From Streptomyces sp. NBC_01233 (GTDB taxonomy: Bacteria > Actinomycetota > Actinomycetes > Streptomycetales > Streptomycetaceae), in contig NZ_CP108516.1 in assembly GCF_035989305.1 (NCBI RefSeq), forward strand, positions 1-54,828: a stretch of DNA of 54,828 nucleotides, given 5' to 3'. The translations under genes were made by a program, and so were the position numbers. The notes beneath the pieces are model-generated. The model was not told the DNA's origin and ran no database searches. It saw only the letters and a list, made by a program, of their open reading frames with translations. Of this stretch, positions 15,241 through 22,359 are shown in pieces; the first letter of the stretch is position 1, and each line of letters starts with the position of its first letter.

Positions 15241-16080
15241 CTATCCCGCGGCTTTCTCCCAGAGCCGCGCCGCCCACAGTCCACAGATGGCGCCACACAC
15301 CCCGCCAATGAGAGCACCGGCCCACCCGAAAGTGTTGATCGCCGCATCGATGGCAGGAGCGGGCCAGGCCCAGGGCTGTGATCCATATTTGCCCCACTCG
15401 ATAGGCACCCCGTATTCGCCATGGCCAATCTGCACGGCAATGATGGACCCGGCAAAGAGGCATGCGGTAGCAAGGGCGGCATACTGATAGGGCGCCGCCT
15501 TGAAGTTCCTGCTCAGGATGAAGACGAACAGAGCGACCCCAGAGGACCAGGCGAGCGTCGCCCAGAACACACCAAGGACGCTTCGCTGGGCGGCCACTTC
15601 GTCAGCCATGGCGCCGGAGAGCGCCGAACCGAACAGCATGAGCAGGGCCGGCCAGATCAGTCCGAGGAACTGCTCCACCGCCCAGTCTGCATACTTCTTC
15701 TGCTTGCGGACCCGGCCAAACTCGTCCCGCAGGCTGTCGGCCTGCGACGCGGCCTGCGCGGGCTGCGGGGGCTGCGGGGGCTCGACCGGGACTTCCGGCT
15801 GCGACACGTTGCGGACCCGGCCAAACACGTCCTGCAGGCTGCCGGCTGGCAGGGGTTGCAACAGGACTTCCGGCCGCGGCACGTTCCGCCGCTCGATCCG
15901 GCCGTCAGCATGATGTACCTCGACGAATCCCCCACCCGGCGACCTAGTCAGCGCCTGCTCAGCGGCCCATACGGCACTGTCGAGATCTCCGTGTACCGAC
16001 TCGGGACTGCCTACTACACCGCCTCCACACAGCCGCCACGGTCCGCCGTTGGGGTCAGCGATGATCTTGAGAGTTCTCAT
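15241..16080 (-). CDS. hypothetical membrane protein
   Basis: 279 residues from the ATG at 16080, chosen for the AGGA upstream and the compact start MRTLKIIADPNGGPWRLCGGG; the alternatives at 16125 and 16104 add little. Residues ~1-70 form a small soluble domain (AVWAAEQALTRSPGGGFVEVHHADGRIERRNV). A Pro/Gln linker contains two copies of a short motif (DVFGRVR, DEFGRVRK). About four membrane helices follow (FLGLIWPALLMLFGSALSG, VLGVFWATLAWSSGVALFVFIL, YAALATACLFAGSIIAVQI, FGWAGALIGGVCGAICGLWAA). Family unknown. Confidence 0.7.
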   Translation of the reverse strand: MRTLKIIADPNGGPWRLCGGGVVGSPESVHGDLDSAVWAAEQALTRSPGGGFVEVHHADGRIERRNVPRPEVLLQPLPAGSLQDVFGRVRNVSQPEVPVEPPQPPQPAQAASQADSLRDEFGRVRKQKKYADWAVEQFLGLIWPALLMLFGSALSGAMADEVAAQRSVLGVFWATLAWSSGVALFVFILSRNFKAAPYQYAALATACLFAGSIIAVQIGHGEYGVPIEWGKYGSQPWAWPAPAIDAAINTFGWAGALIGGVCGAICGLWAARLWEKAAG

Positions 16081-16484
16081 TCGTCCTGGCCAGGTTTGTG
16101 ACATCGCGCGATCGTCCTCATTCATAGGGAGTCGGCGTTCGAGCCGACGGCGCTGGATGAGGCGACCGGGACGACTGGCCAGTGGTCAGTGCGTCACTCT
16201 GCCTCGGGCCGTGGAGGCTGGTCTTGCAGCCACTCAAGGGATTCATCCCCGGCCTTGTCCGGCTACTCTAGCCCCACAATTCACCCATTTGGTCTCTTAT
16301 TCGCATCTTTCATGTGCTGTGCCATTCGCGGCAGTTGGCGGCCGCGTCCCCGTGTTGACCCGGGCTTGCAGGATGGCCGCAGCCTGTCGATCCCAAGGAG
16401 TGATCGCTGTCGTTTGCGGCTGGTGGCACGGTTCTTACCCGCACTCCGTGTTCCCATATGGCCACGTCAGCAGCGGTTGGTGCT
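16081..16484. other. intergenic, lower GC, no confident gene
   Basis: About 400 bp with GC visibly below the flanks and no frame with coding character. It probably holds promoters for the membrane protein (minus) and the recombinase-like gene (plus). Confidence 0.45.
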
Positions 16485-16505
16485 GTTGGTTCTAATGGGT
16501 CTAAC
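16485..16505 (-). repeat. 21-bp repeat, site D
   Basis: On the minus strand: GTTAGACCC, ATT, AGAACCAAC. It lies 40 bp upstream of the recombinase-like gene; its partner site E overlaps that gene's stop. Confidence 0.7.
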
Positions 16506-16544
16506 TTCGGGTTTGATCGGTGCGGGTGTCTGGGCCTGGTTACC

Positions 16545-17822
16545 GTGCGGTCCGTGAAGAAGAAGCCTGACGTCCTGGAGGAGCTGCCCGAGCTCCAGGA
16601 GGCCGTGGACGCCGTGTGCGAGGCGGCCCCCTCCGACGCCCGCCGCCGGCAGATCCGCGCCCACGCCCGCGAGCTCGTCCGCGCCCTCCGGCACCCCGAC
16701 CACCCGCTCGACACCGGTGCCGACCTGGCCGACGTGTTCGACCCGCAGTCGCTGAAGGCCTACGAGCGCCTGGCCCTCGTCGGTGAGCTCCGCGACCGAG
16801 GCGAGAAGCGGCCCACGAGCGAGGCGACCGCGATGGTGCGCTCCGGTGTGATGGCCCTGCTCCAGCGCGAGCTCGGCCTGGAGGTCCACTACCTGCGCCA
16901 GCTCAAGGAGCTCCCCCGCAAGGAACCGGTCGACGTGGCCCGGCGTGAGCAGCTGCGCGAGAGCCTGGTGACCCTGGCCGACTACGTCGGCCGCCGTACC
17001 CGCTGGAGCGTCGAGGGCGGCCTGATGGAGCACGGCTACCCCCGCTGGGTTCGAATGCTCGCCATGGCCTCGGTCGTCCTGGACACCGGCGCCCGGGTCG
17101 GTGAGCTCTGCGCGCTGCGCCTGGAGGACCTCTCCCCCGCCTTGGGCGAGGTCCGCATCCGGCGCCACCCGCAGAACGCCCGCCCCGACAGCCCGGTGTC
17201 CGTCGAGGTCTACCCACTGCGCCGCTCCACCCGGGCCGCCCTGCAGCGCTACCTCCTGGTGCGCCGCATGCTGATGAGCGACGTCACCGGCGGCGCCGAC
17301 TGGCTGTGGGTGTCCGTACGCGGCAACCACGGCGGCGTCGTCGCAGAGGGCGTCGAGCCCGAGTACCGGCCCGCCGGCACCGCGCTGCAGGCGTGGGGTA
17401 CCGGCCGCGCCTACAGCGCCACGGTGACCCGGGTGAACATCGACCTCGCTGGGACGCCGGGCTGGTCGCCGCTGCCCGTGCGGATGGAGCAGCTGCGCCG
17501 AGGCGTCGCGCCTCCCGAGCTCCACCTGGTGCCGCCCGCCCCGGATGCCGAGCGGGCCGCTGAGCTGATGAACCGGCTGCAGGAGGCCGCTCGCCGCCTC
17601 GCCGCCCTGCCCGACGCCCGGACCGTGGCCACAACGGGGCGCACCGCCCGCGACGAGGCCCGCCACGTCCTACGCGAGGCCTGGCGCCTGGGCATCGAGC
17701 ACCAGGTCCAGCTCGCCGCGCTGAGCGCCGGCGGGCTGCTCGCCCTCGACGTCCCCCGCGCCGGATGGGAGCCCGAACTGCTCCGGGCGGTCGACCGGGC
17801 GCTGCACCTCACCCCCCTTTAG
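16545..17822 (+). CDS. tyrosine-recombinase-like protein lacking the C-terminal catalytic residues
   Basis: 425 residues from GTG 16545 (a second GTG at 16554). Residues ~90-160 resemble a SAM-like core-binding domain. Box I is clear (SVVLDTGARVGELCALRLEDL, the Arg I motif of tyrosine recombinases), followed by the beta-hairpin region (LGEVRIRRHPQ ... VEVYPLRRSTRAALQRYL). I cannot find the HxxR box II or the nucleophilic Tyr. Instead the C-terminus is a long helical tail (AERAAELMNRLQEAARRLAALP, EARHVLREAWRLGIEHQVQLAAL). It may bind recombination sites without cutting, or be a diverged integrase. It is flanked by 21-bp sites D and E. Confidence 0.65.
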   Translation: MRSVKKKPDVLEELPELQEAVDAVCEAAPSDARRRQIRAHARELVRALRHPDHPLDTGADLADVFDPQSLKAYERLALVGELRDRGEKRPTSEATAMVRSGVMALLQRELGLEVHYLRQLKELPRKEPVDVARREQLRESLVTLADYVGRRTRWSVEGGLMEHGYPRWVRMLAMASVVLDTGARVGELCALRLEDLSPALGEVRIRRHPQNARPDSPVSVEVYPLRRSTRAALQRYLLVRRMLMSDVTGGADWLWVSVRGNHGGVVAEGVEPEYRPAGTALQAWGTGRAYSATVTRVNIDLAGTPGWSPLPVRMEQLRRGVAPPELHLVPPAPDAERAAELMNRLQEAARRLAALPDARTVATTGRTARDEARHVLREAWRLGIEHQVQLAALSAGGLLALDVPRAGWEPELLRAVDRALHLTPL

Positions 17823-17838
17823 ACCCGTTGGGTCCAAC
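17818..17838 (+). repeat. 21-bp repeat, site E
   Basis: TTTAGACCC, GTT, GGGTCCAAC. The TAG of the recombinase-like gene is part of the site. Together with D it brackets the gene at a distance of about 1.3 kb. Confidence 0.7.
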
Positions 17839-18036
17839 ACCCTGCGGGCCTCGAAGGGCAGGGTCGCGCACGGGCAGGCGCGCGCGGGGACCTGCGCAAG
17901 TTGCGCAGAGTCGTCGAGTAAGTGCATTCATCCCAGTCGATCCGGCGCCGGTGTAACGGGGGCCGTTGGTCCGGTGAGCGAAGGACCGCGGAACGTGCGT
18001 ACGGTAGTTGTAGCCGGTCCAACGGAGGGTGTTGAG

Positions 18037-18372
18037 ATGGCACCGACTCCCTACGAGGTTACGCTCGGCTCTCCTGCCGGGCGCCGCGTACTCGGCATGG
18101 AAACGCAAAAGGCCAAGGATGATTTGGCTGATGCCTTGCGAGTAGAGCTCCATGATGGGCCGAACGCTGACAAGGAATATTCACTGATCCATGAGGGTCG
18201 GACCTACACGGCGACACCGCTGAGTGTTGGGCTCGTGGCCATACATCGGCCCATGGAGCATGGTGACTTGAAGCGACTGGGGCGCGAGCAAAATCGCCAC
18301 GTTCTGAAGATTGGCTTTTATGTGGCAGATATCCTGTCTGCAGATTCCGCAATCCTGCGCGGATCTCTTTAG
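18037..18372 (+). CDS. small hypothetical protein
   Basis: 111 residues from ATG 18037, with GGAGG upstream. It reads as a compact alpha/beta protein (YEVTLGSPAGRRVLGMETQKAKDDLADALRVELHDG, REYTATPLS-like strand, LVAIHRPMEHGDLKRLGREQ, GFYVADILSADSAI). Size and strand pattern recall RelE/ParE toxins, but I see no diagnostic residues and no antitoxin partner in the operon. GC is lower than in most of the window, suggesting separate acquisition. Confidence 0.6.
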   Translation: MAPTPYEVTLGSPAGRRVLGMETQKAKDDLADALRVELHDGPNADKEYSLIHEGRTYTATPLSVGLVAIHRPMEHGDLKRLGREQNRHVLKIGFYVADILSADSAILRGSL

Positions 18373-18395
18373 GGTTCTCGTCCTCACCATGGCTG

Positions 18396-19160
18396 CTACG
18401 GTGCCTTGCCCTGCATGTGTGAAGGCGTTGTACTGTCGGCAGGCGGAGACGCAGGGGCTAGGGTCCTCACATCGGAGATTGGTACAATCACAGCAGGCTT
18501 TGGCTTAGGGTTGGCGGCATAGGCGAAGACCACCACGCCAGCCGCAACAGCAACGGCTGCCCACGCGAGCTGTGGACGCAACGCTTTAAATCTCTCCCGC
18601 GTGAGGTAGTAGTTGGCATAGACGGCGACCGCTCCGGCTGCACTCCTCAGAGGAACCGACCGTCGAGCCTCTTCTGATTCAGGATTCTGCCGCGCTGCCG
18701 TGTTGGCCACTTGCAGGGCGCGATACAAGTCGGGAATATCATCCGCGACGTGACCGTATAGTTCGTCCTTGTAAACCGCTAACTCGCCATAGAGGTGGCC
18801 GAGCGCCTCCCGCCGCTTTCTGTCGCGGCGGCCGGATGAGCCCTGGAGCTGGTTTTTAAACTTTTCAAGGTCCAGCTGTGCGAGGGTTCCCCATTCATCC
18901 GTGAGAAGTTGGCTCGTGCGAAAAATCATGTAGCCGACAGCGATCAACGCGGTAGTCAGCCCCAGACCTGCAGCGAGAAGCCGAGGCCACTGAGAGATAT
19001 CCAAGGAGCCAAGCCTCGTGAGTTGAATTCCCGCCACCAGGGCACCGCCGACGCCTGCGGCCGCCGTCAGAAGCCAGCGCGCCGTAGTGCGTAGTGCCTG
19101 GGTAGCTGCGGCATAGTTACTTGCCGAGGCTGTGGGAGACGGTTCTGGAGGAGCGGACAT
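18396..19160 (-). CDS. hypothetical membrane protein with paired N-terminal helices
   Basis: 254 residues. Two membrane helices near the N-terminus (TARWLLTAAAGVGGALVAGIQL and LLAAGLGLTTALIAVGYMIF) precede a ~120-residue cytoplasmic region rich in charged helices (GTLAQLDLEKFKNQLQGSSGRRDRKRREALGHLYGELAVYKDELYGHVADDI). A third helix (LAWAAVAVAAGVVVFAYAA) and a Pro-rich tail follow. The layout is similar to that of membrane effectors in several bacterial defence systems, but no partner enzyme is adjacent, so this is only a resemblance. Family unknown. Confidence 0.65.
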   Translation of the reverse strand: MSAPPEPSPTASASNYAAATQALRTTARWLLTAAAGVGGALVAGIQLTRLGSLDISQWPRLLAAGLGLTTALIAVGYMIFRTSQLLTDEWGTLAQLDLEKFKNQLQGSSGRRDRKRREALGHLYGELAVYKDELYGHVADDIPDLYRALQVANTAARQNPESEEARRSVPLRSAAGAVAVYANYYLTRERFKALRPQLAWAAVAVAAGVVVFAYAANPKPKPAVIVPISDVRTLAPASPPADSTTPSHMQGKAP

Positions 19161-19293
19161 ATAGACCGACGCTCTCTGGACTCGCGAGCGCCACTGTCAC
19201 ACTGCGGTGACCGTGGCAGTACTCCGCGAGTTATATCCGCCAGAACCATCGTTGAGGTGGCGGCGCAGGCGTAGCCCGGCGTGTTGTGCCCGA

Positions 19294-19992
19294 TCAGGCG
19301 GAACTTCCGTGCGTCTGCTCCGAGACGACTTGGTCGAGCGTTCGGAGCGGCTCTCCCTGCTCCATCTCCTTCTCGCTGAGCTCGATGTTGTACAGGAGCC
19401 GGGAGATGTTCTGTTCGATCAGGAACTCGACGAGCTGTGGGGTAACCGGCACCAGGAAGCCGACCAGCGTGCGGTCATGGGTCAGGGCGAGAGTTTGTCC
19501 CGCCGCGCCGGCGTCCTCGATGAGACCACCGGACAGATCTCCCATTCGCACGGTTCGGATGGGAGGAGCCTCCTCGTGCCCGTCAGTCGACGTCACTCCA
19601 ACCAATGCGCCGAATCGCTTGAGCAAGGTTGCAGGCAGTTCGAGCACAGCAGCTGGCACCGCCAGGTCGCGGGACTTCATTGCCCCGACAAGGGTGTGAC
19701 AGGGCTCGGTGGCCGCCTTCTCCACGCTCCGCTCCTGGTCACCGGATGACTCGACGAGCAGCGCGTCGAGAGTCACCAGCGGCTTGCCCGCGGCTATCTC
19801 CTCCTCAGACTCGGTCAGATTCTGCTCAATGCGCGAGCGGTTGTAGTCGATCAGGTGCTTGACCCAGGCCGGGGTCAGGGGGACGAGGACACCGATCAGC
19901 TCTCGGTAGCTCTTGATCCCTACAAGCTCGCCGTCGCGGGCGTACTGCTCCAGCTGCGTGCCACGCATTTCGCGGACGCTGATCATCTTCAT
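19294..19992 (-). CDS. tandemly duplicated Phd/YefM antitoxin-like protein
   Basis: 232 residues, ATG with GAAGGAG upstream. Two halves repeat the same pattern. Residues 4-82 run VREMRGTQLEQYARDG, LVGIKSYRELIGVLVPLTPAWVKHLIDYNRSRI, TESEEEIAAGKPLVTLDALL. Residues ~147-228 run VRMGDLSGGLIEDAGAAG, TLALTHDRTLVGFLVPVTPQLVEFLIEQNISRL, SEKEMEQGEPLRTLDQVV. The first part of each unit fits the Phd fold, the DNA-binding half of Phd/YefM antitoxins (note VLVPL/FLVPV). The second half of each unit is a helical extension ending in an E-rich segment. No toxin gene is adjacent. A DNA-binding regulator built by duplication is the likeliest reading. Confidence 0.7.
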   Translation of the reverse strand: MKMISVREMRGTQLEQYARDGELVGIKSYRELIGVLVPLTPAWVKHLIDYNRSRIEQNLTESEEEIAAGKPLVTLDALLVESSGDQERSVEKAATEPCHTLVGAMKSRDLAVPAAVLELPATLLKRFGALVGVTSTDGHEEAPPIRTVRMGDLSGGLIEDAGAAGQTLALTHDRTLVGFLVPVTPQLVEFLIEQNISRLLYNIELSEKEMEQGEPLRTLDQVVSEQTHGSSA

Positions 19993-20470
19993 GGTGGTCT
20001 CCTTCCCGGTTCACCGTTGGCGACATCCGTCGACGCCTGTCTACAGATATCGACAGTACGCACTGTCGGGCGTCACTCGCAAGGCCTCCCCGCTGGCAGG
20101 CGTACGACACGCCTGCTGCTGCGGCACCGCGGTCGGGGTTCCAGGCACCCCTTCCGAGCGTGCCGCCCGCACTTTCTGGAAGAAGATCGGCGAGCTGCAG
20201 TCTCGGAAGCGCCGAGGATCATGCAGAACAGGCCCGAGAGGGGCGTGAAGGGGGCCAGGAGCGCTTATCTAGCCCTCGGCGCCGCGGAGTGCCGATCAGC
20301 CTCCGAGAGCGGCACACGCTCGCTCACGGGCGCGTCGCCTTTGCCCCTGTAGTCGCCGCCCGAAGGGCGTCTGTGTTCATCGGCGAAGCCGATGTGCCCT
20401 TGAAAGTCGTGCCCGAAGGGCTCCTTTCTTATGTTCTGACCTGCACCGACTCCTCCAGGGACGCCCCACG

Positions 20471-20508
20471 GCGCAGCCGCGTCACCCATTCGGGTGACGC
20501 GGCTGCGC
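20471..20508. terminator. perfect 17-bp stem-loop
   Basis: Arms 20471-20487 and 20492-20508 are exact complements around ATTC. No gene ends near it on either strand, so it may be a terminator for an unseen transcript or an origin structure. Confidence 0.6.
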
Positions 20509-20522
20509 CCCCCTCCTCTGGT

Positions 20523-20754
20523 CTATTAACAGGGCCTTGCGCTTGCGAGCGGACGGTCCTGTCCGGAGCATGACCGTCCGGTTCTCCGGCTGTCCGCCGT
20601 CCCAAGCTCAGGCCACGACCCTGGCCTGCTACGCGAGGGGGTCAAGATCGTTTGCGGCCGGGTGGCGGGCTGAGGTGCCCCGAGCAGGGGTGGTGGGTGC
20701 GGCGCGGGCCGTGCCCACCACCCAGGTCCTGGAATGGCAACGCCCTGTTAATAG
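20523..20754. repeat. inverted copies of an 18-bp sequence, ~200 bp apart
   Basis: CTATTAACAGGGCCTTGC at 20523-20540 and its inverted counterpart at 20737-20754, differing at one position. Both contain the A/T-rich core CTATTAACAG in a very GC-rich setting. Confidence 0.75.
20688..20723. repeat. hairpin inside the inverted 18-bp repeats
   Basis: GGGTGGTGGG pairs perfectly with CCCACCACCC around a G/C-rich 16-nt loop that can pair further. Confidence 0.6.
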
Positions 20755-21159
20755 GCGGCGGGCCGGTGGGGGTATCGGCGGCCCATCGCCGTCGTGGTGA
20801 CTACCGCAAGCCGGTGCACGCCGGGGGCGCCCTCCGCCGGCCTTCGACCGCGGCCCGTACGGGGCCGGGCACGAAGAGGAGAAGCGTGGCTGGGGCAGGT
20901 GGGACTGCGGCGAGGCCCCCGCGGACCGGAACCGCGTGCACGTCGAGTGGGGCACACCTTCGTGGGCTGAGGCCAAAGACGGGCCAGCAGCAGAAGCGGG
21001 GTTGCTCTGCCCGGCGAAGCCGAGGTCTCTCTCGCTTGCCCGTCACAAGACCAGGCCGAGACGGCGGTGCCGCTGCGGCCAGCGGTACGGGAGAGAGAAG
21101 AACTTCTTGGGGGGGCTTATTAGAGGGGAGCGTTTTCCCAGGTCAGCGAGGCGCGTGCG

Positions 21160-21277
21160 TTTTTTTTCCGACCAGGCTGGTCGGAAATCCGTCGGGTCCG
21201 GTCGGAAATCCGACCATCGAAACGACCTGGGACTTTGCACATCACCGCAGGTCACTTCGACGGTCGGAAATCCGACC
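21160..21277. repeat. iteron-like repeats with T-tract, candidate origin core
   Basis: An eight-T tract (21160-21167) leads into a 23-bp palindrome (21165-21187, arms TTTCCGACCA / TGGTCGGAAA). The motif GGTCGGAAATCCG occurs at 21179-21191, 21200-21215 and 21262-21277; the last two are the full palindrome GGTCGG-AAAT-CCGACC. A separate GACCT ... AGGTC pair lies between them. Repeats, an A/T run and adjacent dnaB genes fit an initiator-binding origin. They could instead be operators for the genes on the left. Confidence 0.65.
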
Positions 21278-21406
21278 AGACCCGTGGAGCTGCCCGGCCT
21301 GGACCCCGCGAACGACGACGCCCCCGGCGCGGGAGTGCGCCAGGGGCGGGGCCGGTGTGTGACCACGGACGGCACTGTTGCAGACGGAGCGGACACTGTC
21401 GCGGGC

Positions 21407-22276
21407 TCACGCGGACACGATGTCGGTGAAGCGCGCGTAGTGGACCTGGAAGGCGACGTCGGGCGCGATGGCGGTCCGGGAGCTGCGCGCCTTCGCGACG
21501 ACAAGGTCGGCCTCCGAGGGCCGGGACGTCGGGTCGTACGCGTCGTCACGGTGGACCAGGACCACGGTGTCCGCGGTGAAGGCGACCTCGTCGTCCAGGT
21601 CCTCCAGGGCCGGCATCCAGTGCGGCCGCCGCGAGACGGCGCCGAGTGGGGCGGTGACGACGACCGGGACGGCCAGCTCACGGGCCAGGGCCTTGAGGGC
21701 GCGGGCTGCCTGACCCGGGGAGAAGCTCTGCCCCACGGCGTCCAGCCCGTCCACCCCGACCAGCTGGACCTGGTGCTCGTGCACCAGGCGCCGGGCGTGC
21801 TCCACCAGCTGGCCGTCCGCCAGCAGGGCCGGCGCCAGGACGTACAGCGGGGCCGCCTCGAGGATCGAGCGCGCACGCTCCAGCCGGCGGATGTCTTCCT
21901 CAACGAGCTGGCCCGTCCGGACGTGGTCCCTCGACACCCGCCCGGCCGTGACCAGCGCGCGCACCATGATCTGCTCCGCGCTCTGCTCCGCCGACGCGAG
22001 CAGCACGGGCACCACCACACGCTCCTCGACCCGGCCCGCGAGCGTGCCGCCGGCATTCCACTGGCAGATGTTCTGCAGCAGGGTGCTGCGGCCCAGGCCG
22101 GGCCGGGACGCAAGGACCGTCAGTGTGCCCGGCTCCAGCCCGCCCATCACGGCATCGAGCCCCCGCAGCCCGGTCGGAAGACCCGGCCGGTGCCTGAGGC
22201 TGTGCGCCGGCGCTTCCCCGCTGCTGGCGAGGAGCTCCGCCATCGTGAGCACGGGCGACTGCTCGGTCCACTCCAT
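21407..22276 (-). CDS. DnaB C-terminal-domain paralogue with altered Walker A
   Basis: 289 residues. It has only the RecA-like helicase domain (no N-terminal primase-interaction domain): PTGLRGLDAVMGGLEPGTLTVLASRPGLGRSTLL, then VQLVGVDGLDAVG in the Walker B position, and the typical tail DTVVLVHRDDAYD ... EADLVVAKARSSRTAIAPDVAFQVHYARFTDI. In the Walker A the invariant Lys is replaced by Arg (GLGRST, R63). ATP hydrolysis is therefore probably lost or weakened. It follows the complete dnaB gene (83 bp gap), so it may form mixed hexamers or regulate loading. Inference only. Confidence 0.85.
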   Translation of the reverse strand: MEWTEQSPVLTMAELLASSGEAPAHSLRHRPGLPTGLRGLDAVMGGLEPGTLTVLASRPGLGRSTLLQNICQWNAGGTLAGRVEERVVVPVLLASAEQSAEQIMVRALVTAGRVSRDHVRTGQLVEEDIRRLERARSILEAAPLYVLAPALLADGQLVEHARRLVHEHQVQLVGVDGLDAVGQSFSPGQAARALKALARELAVPVVVTAPLGAVSRRPHWMPALEDLDDEVAFTADTVVLVHRDDAYDPTSRPSEADLVVAKARSSRTAIAPDVAFQVHYARFTDIVSA

Positions 22277-22359
22277 CTCGAAGGACGTCCTTTCGACGAA
22301 GGGGTGGCCGCACCGGTGCGGCCACCCCAGGGTGGGAAAACAGGCAGGTCACAGACCGA

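Larger units (their letters stand above)
19993..21406. other. 1.4 kb non-coding region, candidate replication origin
   Basis: No frame here has convincing coding character. Instead the region holds several strong hairpins, an 18-bp inverted repeat 200 bp apart, short GAA-loop hairpins (around 20360-20390 and 21018), an eight-T tract and three GGTCGGAAATCCG-type repeats. Its position immediately beside the dnaB genes is where a plasmid origin is expected. Confidence 0.6.

Noticed and set aside
18037..18372. RelE/ParE toxin annotation
   Set aside because: Only size and general strand pattern agree; no catalytic residues or antitoxin partner could be identified.
20355..21025. Short hairpins with GAA loops (for example CATCGGC-GAA-GCCGATG) that recall Streptomyces telomere palindromes
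   Set aside because: They are few, scattered and internal, without the dense packing of a terminal sequence and without tap/tpg genes.
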